This document shows, one piece after another, positions 13,867-19,754 of a DNA stretch of 19,754 bases. The DNA comes from Chthoniobacterales bacterium (lineage in GTDB: Bacteria > Verrucomicrobiota > Verrucomicrobiia > Chthoniobacterales > UBA10450), in the NCBI GenBank assembly GCA_013812515.1, contig JACCTI010000029.1, positions 1 through 19,754 of the forward strand, in the 5' to 3' direction. The position numbers and the translations under genes were made by a program. Under the pieces are notes generated by a model. It worked only from the letters and a program-made list of their open reading frames with translations, had not been told where the DNA came from and did no database searches. How positions within the stretch are numbered: position 1 is the stretch's first letter; each line of letters begins with the position of its first letter.

Positions 13867-14706
13867 GGTTGCGATTGGGCTAGCATCTTCGCGTGCCGTC
13901 GAGGTTTCCGGCTGCGGTGTGTAGGAGGGAGTCGGCGAATACTCGTTCGCAAACCGCACGCGATAGCGCGCCAGATACTGATCTTGCGGCGCTGGTTTGC
14001 TGCCGTCGAAGCGCTGCCGCGCACCCGTCCAGTCCGACCATGTGCCATCGGCTTTCTTTGGCGAAGCCGGCAAGATGACGTTGAAGATCTGACGGTTTTC
14101 GCCATCCACGCCGGCGGTAATCTCGCGGCCGGCGTTACGCGAGTTCAGGGCCGACCAGGCGGGAACGATGATGAAGTCATTTTCCGCGCGCGCTTCGCTC
14201 CAGCGCATGTCCGAGTAGTTGCGATCTGATGCGCTGATGACCAGCGCGACTGTGAAGTCATGCGCCTTAAGATCATCGATCGTCCGGCTTTTCCGCGGGA
14301 CACGCACCTCGATTTCAAGCGCGAGATTCTTGCCATCAATTTCGGGCGGATGATCGGCTGTCGCCCACCCCAATCCGCCCACCACGCCGACCAAGGCCGC
14401 CGTAATGAGCAACGCGAGACCCTGACGTTTTGCGAAACCAACAAATCCGCTGCCGCTGAGGCGCAGACTAGCGACGAATCCAACCGCGAAGCCGCCGATG
14501 AATGCTAGCGGCATCCAAATCCCGACCACGGCACACGCGCGTCCGCCTTCCATCGTCGAGACATGATGCGCTTCCATGGCCCAATCCGAAACGGGCGCAG
14601 CCAGGAGCGCGCCGGCAATCCCGGCAATCAGTCCGACGAGAAGACCGACTGGCCAGCGCCGCGCGGTGCGCCCGGGCCCGGTTACTGGTGGAGCAGTTTC
14701 ACTCAT
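13846..14706 (-). CDS. Membrane protein of unknown function, three N-terminal helices
   Basis: A 286-residue protein with a short basic N terminus (PGRTARRW). Predicted membrane helices lie at about 18-38 (VGLLVGLIAGIAGALLAAPV), 60-82 (VGIWMPLAFIGGFAVGFVAS) and 95-115 (GLALLITAALVGVVGGLGWA). A soluble, probably extracytoplasmic domain of about 170 residues follows, beginning with strand-like LALEIEVRVPRKS and containing DFTVALVISASDRNYSDMRW and WSDWTGARQRFDGS. I do not recognise the family. The final residues (TPSYTPQPETSTAREDASPI onward) are low-complexity. The last few codons lie in the antisense of the beta-lactamase remnant, so the present stop may be secondary. It has no close same-strand partner; the next gene upstream on its strand is outside the operon range. 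Confidence 0.7.
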   Translation of the reverse strand: MSETAPPVTGPGRTARRWPVGLLVGLIAGIAGALLAAPVSDWAMEAHHVSTMEGGRACAVVGIWMPLAFIGGFAVGFVASLRLSGSGFVGFAKRQGLALLITAALVGVVGGLGWATADHPPEIDGKNLALEIEVRVPRKSRTIDDLKAHDFTVALVISASDRNYSDMRWSEARAENDFIIVPAWSALNSRNAGREITAGVDGENRQIFNVILPASPKKADGTWSDWTGARQRFDGSKPAPQDQYLARYRVRFANEYSPTPSYTPQPETSTAREDASPIATPRARGR

Positions 14707-14844
14707 CGGCTTCGTGGCACCTTCCAGCGGACGATCAGGCGGATTGGAAGCCTAACGAGGCTCAGGCACGCCTTCCGTCGCGCAACCATGTGCGAATCTT
14801 TTGATGGTGTGCTGACCAGGCGTTCCAACCGTGCGAGGAACACT

Positions 14845-16122
14845 TCAGCGCTGCGGCTCGCGGACGATTACGCCGCCTTTCATCACGAACGTCACCCGAC
14901 GCACCGCCGCGACATCGCGCGTCGGATCGCCCTCGACTGCGACGAGGTCCGCCAGCAGGCCCGCACGAATGCTTCCGCGATCAATTAGATGAAGAATACT
15001 GGAGTTGCCGCTCGTCGCCTGGCGCAGCACTTCGAGGGGTTTAAAGCCGTACTCGTGCACGAGCAGCTCCATCTCGAGGGCGTTCTCCCCGTGCGCGAAA
15101 ACGCCGGAATCCCCGCCCATCACGAAAGTGACACCAGCTTCGCGCGCCGCTTTCATGCTCGCGCGTTTCTGCTGAATGCGCGGCGGATCGGGCTCAGAGC
15201 CTTTCTTCCAACCTTGGTAGCGCGAGACTGCATCTCCTGCGGCAACCGTCGAACAAAGCGCCACGCCTTTCTGCTTCATCAGCTGAAAGATCTCCGGCGT
15301 TCCTTCGTCGCCATGCTCGATCGTTTCCACACCGGCATTGATCGCGCGGCGCATTCCTTCCGGCGTGGTGGCATGCGCCACAGTAGCCCGCCCCGCGGAA
15401 CGCGCAGTCTGCACGATCGCGTTTAATTCTTCCTGCGAAAAAGTCGGCCGCGAGGGCTCGTCTTTGCTCCAGCGGTAGTCCGCATACACCTTCACGAGGT
15501 CGGCGCCTTTGCCGATCTGCTCGCGGGTTACGCGCGTAACCTCCTCGACTCCGCTCGCCTCCTGCGCGCCTTGCGGAACGTCAACTTCGGTCGAAAACTT
15601 CGGTCCATAGCTGCCGGTCGCGACGATCGCTCTCGTTGCGACGAGCAACCGCGGCCCGGCGATAATCCGGCTCTCAATCGCCTGTCTTAGCCCCACGTCG
15701 GCATACCCGGCACCTTCGGTCCCGAGATCCCGCGCGGTCGTGAAGCCCGCCTCGAGTGTTTTGCGCGCATGCACCGTCCCGCGCGCCACACGCATCGCGA
15801 GCGACTCGTCCGTCACCTGATCGTTCCAACTCGTCTCGTTGTACGGATGGAGGAACATGTGCGAATGACCTTCGATCATTCCGGGCAGGAGTGTCACCCC
15901 GGGTAAATCGATGGTTCGCGCACCTGCTGGTGCGGGAACATCGGGTCCAGCGGCTGCAATTTTGTCGCCTGTGACCAGGACGACCCAATCCGCGTGCATC
16001 TCCTGTCCATCGAAAACCGCCGCGGGACGCAGCAGCGTTGACTCCTCTGCAAGAGCGGAAGCGGTCAGAAAGACCGAGCAACTCAGAAAGAGTTTCGTCC
16101 ACACATCCTCACGAAGTTTCAC
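14845..16122 (-). CDS. Secreted metal-dependent amidohydrolase (imidazolonepropionase/prolidase-like)
   Basis: A 425-residue amidohydrolase-superfamily enzyme with a signal peptide (residues 1-25, ending ALA), so it acts outside the cytoplasm. The metal-site residues of the TIM barrel are all present: HSH at 86-88 (GMIEGHSHMF), a candidate bridging Lys211 (DLVKVYADY), His250 (TVAHATT), His270 (TIEHGDE) and Asp338 (MGGDSGVF). The flanking composite-sandwich domain is seen as VVLVTGDKIAAAGP at the start and RAGLLADLVAVEGDPTRD at the end. The closest known types are Xaa-Pro dipeptidase-like and imidazolonepropionase-like hydrolases cutting C-N bonds in peptides or rings; the substrate cannot be fixed. 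It lies 90 bases downstream of the methyltransferase on the same strand. Confidence 0.9.
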   Translation of the reverse strand: MKLREDVWTKLFLSCSVFLTASALAEESTLLRPAAVFDGQEMHADWVVLVTGDKIAAAGPDVPAPAGARTIDLPGVTLLPGMIEGHSHMFLHPYNETSWNDQVTDESLAMRVARGTVHARKTLEAGFTTARDLGTEGAGYADVGLRQAIESRIIAGPRLLVATRAIVATGSYGPKFSTEVDVPQGAQEASGVEEVTRVTREQIGKGADLVKVYADYRWSKDEPSRPTFSQEELNAIVQTARSAGRATVAHATTPEGMRRAINAGVETIEHGDEGTPEIFQLMKQKGVALCSTVAAGDAVSRYQGWKKGSEPDPPRIQQKRASMKAAREAGVTFVMGGDSGVFAHGENALEMELLVHEYGFKPLEVLRQATSGNSSILHLIDRGSIRAGLLADLVAVEGDPTRDVAAVRRVTFVMKGGVIVREPQR

Positions 16123-16211
16123 AGATTTTGTTTTCCGAACGCGCGCGCCTTCTTCTCTTCAAATCTGCGTAATTCGACCAATCTGCGGAGAACGGAAAAT
16201 GCGGCGCTCTC

Positions 16212-17036
16212 TTACTCTTTCCGTGCAACGATTTCGAGGAACATCGGTGTCGTGAACCAGGCGCCGGCGTCCGCTTCCACTTCCGCGAACTCGCGCAGAA
16301 CATCAGCACGCCACTCGGGCGTAGCGCGACCCAGTTCCTGCAAGCGCGCGATGTTGATCTGGATAAACGCCTTTGGCCATTGCCACGTGTAATCGCGCTG
16401 CGAAACGGTCCGTACACGCGGGACGATTTCGGTGACACGGAAACCGGCGTCACTCAAGAGCTGCGGCAACTCGCGTGCGATATTCGGTTCCCCACCGGCG
16501 GCGCGCCAGCTTTGCATGACCTCGACCATAAAGCTCTCGAGCGCAGGCTTCACCGGCATGTAACGAAAGGTCTCATAATCGCTGTATTCGTGGAAGATGG
16601 CGACGCCGCCGGGCCGCAACGCCCCCGCGATGTTCTCGACCAGCTTCTTCGGCGAAGAGACAAAAGACGCAACCCAGCGGCACCAGCTCGCGTCGTAACC
16701 GAGATTGCCTAACGAAACCTCCATCAGGTCTCCTTCCCGGAGCTCCACGTTCGTCAGGCCGCGTCGCGCGCACCTCTCGCGCGCCGCTTCCAGAAAACGC
16801 GCGGAGCGTTCAATCCCAAGCACCGCGCCGCTCGGACCGACGATCTCTGCGAGATCCGCGGTCGCATACCCAGGCCCGGCGCCGACATCGAGGACGCGCC
16901 AGCCGTGGGTGATGCCGGCGCGATGCCAGCAATCCGTCACGACGGAGCGCCAGATACGATGCTGCAGGCCCAGCCGCGCGACTTCATCATCATGCGTCCC
17001 GAGAACATAATCGCTCTCGCGCGTGTTCGTCTTCAC
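16212..17036 (-). CDS. Class I SAM-dependent methyltransferase
   Basis: A 274-residue enzyme (with the GTG start at 17036) of the UbiE/COQ5-like methyltransferase superfamily. Motif I is VLDVGAGPGYATADL (about 48-62). Motif II is AVLGIERSARFLEAAR, motif III region is GDLMEV, and the post-motif ALRPGGVAIFHEYSDYETF carries the substrate-side residues. The C-terminal half contains ESFMVEVMQSWRAAGGEPNI and WQWPKAFIQIN, which lines the substrate pocket in this group. Homologues begin near NTRESDYVLGTHDDEVARLGLQ, so GTG 17036 is preferred. The alternative ATG at 17156 adds 40 Arg-rich residues without similarity. The methyl acceptor is unknown. It is divergent from the sugar kinase, with 175 bases between the chosen starts. 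Confidence 0.87.
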   Translation of the reverse strand: MKTNTRESDYVLGTHDDEVARLGLQHRIWRSVVTDCWHRAGITHGWRVLDVGAGPGYATADLAEIVGPSGAVLGIERSARFLEAARERCARRGLTNVELREGDLMEVSLGNLGYDASWCRWVASFVSSPKKLVENIAGALRPGGVAIFHEYSDYETFRYMPVKPALESFMVEVMQSWRAAGGEPNIARELPQLLSDAGFRVTEIVPRVRTVSQRDYTWQWPKAFIQINIARLQELGRATPEWRADVLREFAEVEADAGAWFTTPMFLEIVARKE

Positions 17037-17211
17037 AGGTGCGGAAGCATGGACGCGCTTGGCGGATTCGCCCAACGCAATTTGCACCAAACTCTCCGCA
17101 CGCCGGCCGCGAAATCTGTGGAGAACAATCCGGGCGGTCAGTTTGCGCTGGCCCATTCACGTCCTCCGCTTTTTCCGCAGCGCAATCATGCGGATGTGAC
17201 ATGGTTCGCGT

Positions 17212-18309
17212 GTGAGTCCCGCATCCGCTTATGCTCCCGGTCGGGTCGAATTGCTCGGCAACCATACCGATTACAACCAGGGTGTAGTCCTCGCTGCGGC
17301 CATCGACCGCGGCCTCACCGTCGCCGGCATTTCGCGCGGCGATCGCTTCGTCGTTTTCACCTCCAAAACTGCGGGCGTCGGCGTTCAGGTCTGGCTGAAT
17401 GATCTCCAGCCGCAATTAGAGGAACGCTGGGCGAATTACCCGTTAGGCGTAGTCCAACAGTTCATCGACGCAGGTTACGAAATCACGGGTTTCGCCGCGG
17501 AAGTATCTGGGGATGTGCCCGCGGGCGCGGGGCTTTCCAGTTCGGCGGCGTTCGAGGTCGCAACGGCCGGCTTGCTCATGAAGCTGCACGAGATTCGCAT
17601 GGAGCCGCTCGCGCTCGCGAAGCTTTGTCAGCGCGCAGAAAATGAATTTGTCGGCGTGCGCTCCGGTTTGCTGGATCAGGTTACGTCCGTTTTCGGCAAG
17701 AAAGATCATGTTGTTTATCTCGATTGTCAGAGCGAAGAGATCCGCACAATTCCCTTTCCAACCGGATTCGCGCTCCTCGTCGCGGAGTCGGGCGTGAAAC
17801 ACAATCTGCTCCGCAGCCTTTACAACACGCGGCGCGACGAATGCGCCGCCGCGGCCGAAGCGCTCGATGTGGAAAGCCTCCGCGAGGTGACGCCGGAACA
17901 ACTGCAAGCCGCGCGAGCTTCGATGGATCCGACGTTGCACCGCCGCGCCGCCCACATCGTCGGTGAAAATCAGCGGGTCTGGCGCGCGCTTGAGGCCTTG
18001 CAAACCGGTGACGTGGCGGAGATCGGCGGGCTGATGAATGCATCGCACGAAAGCTCGCGGGTGAACTTTGAGAACAGCACGGCGGAGCTGGATGAGCTGG
18101 TCACGATCGCGCGCTCTCTGCCGGGTGTGCTCGGCGCACGGCTGACCGGCGGCGGTTTCGGCGGTGGGACCGTAACGCTGGTGAAGGCGACGGAGGCGAA
18201 CGACGCGCTTCAGGCATTGCGTGCAAGGTATGGAGAAGTCAGCGGCCATAGGCCTCCCGGGTTCATCTGCCGCATCGCGGATGGCGCGGCGGCGACCTGG
18301 CAGAAATAG
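17212..18309 (+). CDS. galK: Galactokinase-family sugar kinase (GHMP)
   Basis: A 365-residue GHMP-superfamily kinase that would phosphorylate the C1 hydroxyl of galactose or a related sugar with ATP. Seen are the galactokinase signature APGRVELLGNHTDYNQG (8-24), the phosphate loop GDVPAGAGLSSSAAFEV (100-116), GVRSGLLDQVTSVFG (148-162) with the expected catalytic base Asp155, Tyr204 in RSLYNTRRDEC, and the third GHMP motif GARLTGGGFGGGTV (308-321). The signature normally reads GEHTDY; here Asn17 replaces the Glu that contacts the sugar in characterised galactokinases, so specificity may differ. GTG at 17212 is the start, since the nearby ATG at 17201 runs at once into TGA. A glycoside hydrolase gene follows 71 bases later, supporting a galactoside pathway. 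Confidence 0.9.
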   Translation: MSPASAYAPGRVELLGNHTDYNQGVVLAAAIDRGLTVAGISRGDRFVVFTSKTAGVGVQVWLNDLQPQLEERWANYPLGVVQQFIDAGYEITGFAAEVSGDVPAGAGLSSSAAFEVATAGLLMKLHEIRMEPLALAKLCQRAENEFVGVRSGLLDQVTSVFGKKDHVVYLDCQSEEIRTIPFPTGFALLVAESGVKHNLLRSLYNTRRDECAAAAEALDVESLREVTPEQLQAARASMDPTLHRRAAHIVGENQRVWRALEALQTGDVAEIGGLMNASHESSRVNFENSTAELDELVTIARSLPGVLGARLTGGGFGGGTVTLVKATEANDALQALRARYGEVSGHRPPGFICRIADGAAATWQK

Positions 18310-18348
18310 CGCGGCGGGCGGAGGGTTTTCTTAGCATTAATCCTTGCG

Positions 18349-18367
18349 CGCGAGGGTTCATCTCGCG
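18349..18367. promoter_or_regulatory. Short hairpin ahead of the glycoside hydrolase gene
   Basis: A 6-bp perfect stem, cgcgag / ctcgcg, with a 7-base loop lies 13 bases before the hydrolase ATG. It could influence translation or merely mark the intergenic spacer. No Shine-Dalgarno is evident between it and the start. Confidence 0.25.
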
Positions 18368-18380
18368 AAGCGTAAGCGCG

Positions 18381-19754
18381 ATGGCGATCGGTACTTTCCT
18401 TCCGCGGCCTGAATACCCGCGGCCGGATCGGCAGCGCGGGTTTGTCCACGGGCTCGATTGGAAAAACCTGAACGGCGCATGGGAATTTCAGTTCGATCCG
18501 GATCGCGTTGGGATGCAGAAGCAGTGGTTTCAACCCGGCAACGGGCGCTGGGGCGAGCAGATCACGGTGCCTTTTTGTTGGGAATCGCTCGCGGCTTGGG
18601 GCGAAGCGGACGCGGCGGGTAACGACAATTACTTTTCACGACGCGTTTACCGCAATCCGCTCGAGGTCGACCGCTTCAACTACCGCGACGCGGCGCGTTA
18701 CGAGGTCGGCTGGTACCGGCGCACGGTTAGCATCCCGCAGAACGAACACTGGCGCGGCAAGCGCGTGATTCTGACAGTCGGCGCGGCGGATTACTTTACG
18801 GACTGCTGGTGCAACGGCGATCACGTAGGCCAGCACGAAGGCGGTTATCTTCCGTTCGAATTCGACCTGACCGATTCGCTCGGCGCGAGCGCAGATGGAC
18901 AGCTCTCGGCCACCCTTGTTTTCCGCGTCGAAGACCAGATCGACAATCGGGAGCAGCCGGTCGGGAAGCAGTGGGGCTGGTATTCGAGCGTGAGCGGAAT
19001 CTGGCAAACGGTCTTTGTGGAACCGCGCGCGGCGACATTTATCGAGCGCTTTGAGATCACGACGGAGATCGAGACGAACGCGGCTGCCTTCAAGATCTTC
19101 AGCAATGGCGGCACGGAATGTCTGGTGGAAGTAAGCGCGCCGGACGGACGCCGATTCGCGCAGGAGTTTGTGGTCAATGACGGAGCCGCGGGCGGGACGA
19201 TCGCTCTGGATTCAGCGATCCTCTGGGATCCGACGAATCCCCAGCTTTACAACGTGCAGTTCAGTCTCCGGCACGGCGCGGAAACGGACGTGGTGCATGG
19301 CTACTTCGGCGTGCGCAGCATTTCGACGAAGCCGGCGGACGACATCGCGGCGCCCGCCGCGCTCTGCCTGAACGGGGAAGCGATCTACATCCGCGGCGCG
19401 TTGTATCAGTCTTACTATCCGGACGGTGTTTATACCGCCGGTGATGTGCAACTGCTGAAGGACGACATCGCGTACGCGAAGCGCTTCGGGTTCGATCTCC
19501 TGCGCGTCCACATCAAGATCGACGATCCGCTCTTGCTCTACTACGCAGACACGATCGGGATTCTGCTCCTCGCCGACTTTCCGAATTTCGGGGAAGGTGG
19601 CGATACTCCGCTCGGCCGGCGGCGTTACGAAGAAACAATGCGCGCCGGGATCGCGCGCGACTTTAATCACCCGTCGATTATCGGATGGTGCTTGTTCAAC
19701 GAGACGTGGGGCTTCGGCGGGCAGGCCGACTTTATAAAGCTGATCAATCCGAAG
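18381..19754 (+). CDS. Glycoside hydrolase family 2 enzyme (beta-galactosidase-like), 3' truncated by window
   Basis: The frame from ATG 18381 stays open for 458 codons to the window end. The order of domains is that of GH2: a jelly-roll sugar-binding domain (NLNGAWEFQFDP, YEVGWYRRTVSIPQN, DCWCNGDHVGQHEGGYLPFE), an immunoglobulin-like domain ending HGYFGVRSIS, then the start of the TIM barrel with LNGEAIYIRGALYQSYYPDG, LLKDDIAYAKRFGFDLLRVH and RDFNHPSIIGWCLFNETWG. Glu441 in FNE is the expected acid/base; the nucleophile lies beyond the window. Candidate activities are beta-galactosidase, beta-glucuronidase or related. There is no signal peptide, so it acts inside the cell or on imported oligosaccharides. 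The adjoining galactokinase-like gene makes a galactoside substrate likely. Confidence 0.9.
   Translation, partial: MAIGTFLPRPEYPRPDRQRGFVHGLDWKNLNGAWEFQFDPDRVGMQKQWFQPGNGRWGEQITVPFCWESLAAWGEADAAGNDNYFSRRVYRNPLEVDRFNYRDAARYEVGWYRRTVSIPQNEHWRGKRVILTVGAADYFTDCWCNGDHVGQHEGGYLPFEFDLTDSLGASADGQLSATLVFRVEDQIDNREQPVGKQWGWYSSVSGIWQTVFVEPRAATFIERFEITTEIETNAAAFKIFSNGGTECLVEVSAPDGRRFAQEFVVNDGAAGGTIALDSAILWDPTNPQLYNVQFSLRHGAETDVVHGYFGVRSISTKPADDIAAPAALCLNGEAIYIRGALYQSYYPDGVYTAGDVQLLKDDIAYAKRFGFDLLRVHIKIDDPLLLYYADTIGILLLADFPNFGEGGDTPLGRRRYEETMRAGIARDFNHPSIIGWCLFNETWGFGGQADFIKLINPK

Noticed and set aside
13969..14700. Plus-strand frames antisense to the membrane protein
   Set aside because: Arg/Ser/Pro-rich text without motifs, whereas the minus strand has well-formed membrane helices.
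17037..17156. N-terminal extension of the methyltransferase to ATG 17156
   Set aside because: The 40 added residues are Arg-rich without resemblance to the family; GTG 17036 sits where homologues start. It is kept only as an alternative.
1..19754. CRISPR array, tRNA, rRNA, integrase or prophage genes
   Set aside because: No regularly spaced repeats, no T-loop-like tRNA sequence, and no recognisable mobile-element proteins were seen on either strand.

Overview
The window is GC-rich bacterial chromosomal DNA. It most resembles a soil Verrucomicrobiota genome of the Chthoniobacterales / Udaeobacter kind. That placement is inferred from the gene mix, the Dxs variant, the general lack of clear Shine-Dalgarno sequences, and protein families remembered from that group; there is no rRNA or tRNA to confirm it. 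Most of the window is ordinary housekeeping and accessory metabolism, with one stretch of decaying genes in the middle.

Layout. 3-419 is the C-terminal end of a class II CPD photolyase, followed by an NhaD/citrate-type permease (530-1843). 1844-3004 holds a frameshifted gene remnant and a minus-strand GNAT acetyltransferase bracketed by two related imperfect palindromes. 3005-5231 is xseB overlapping dxs (DNA repair nuclease subunit and first enzyme of the MEP isoprenoid pathway). A minus-strand antitoxin/MazF-like toxin pair (5233-5798) lies tail-to-tail with dxs and head-to-head with an ABC ATPase of the COG4586 kind (5835-6851) that has no permease beside it. A minus-strand cluster then runs rodA -> scpA -> NAD-dependent epimerase -> broken small gene (9959 down to 6848), tying cell-shape and chromosome-segregation genes together.

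10171-11955 is a gene graveyard. It contains a beta-rich TIPAG-type surface protein in pieces, a lipoprotein gene that has lost its start codon, a second frameshifted paralogue of that lipoprotein, and the C-terminal piece of an outer-membrane barrel protein. After a possible small secreted protein and an intact L,D-transpeptidase (12420-13424) comes another remnant, the N-terminal end of a subclass B3 metallo-beta-lactamase (about 13640-13866). The neighbouring minus-strand membrane protein gene reads into it.

The right end has a secreted amidohydrolase (minus), a SAM-dependent methyltransferase (minus), then divergently a galactokinase-family sugar kinase followed by a glycoside hydrolase family 2 enzyme cut by the window end. 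The last two look like a small galactoside-use unit: the hydrolase frees the sugar and the kinase phosphorylates it.

I found no CRISPR array, integrase, transposase, tRNA or rRNA, and no convincing new multi-gene system. The most unusual content is the dense set of broken secreted or envelope genes beside intact core genes, the palindrome pair, and two enzymes with altered signature residues (Dxs GDG to GDA; galactokinase GEHTDY to GNHTDY).
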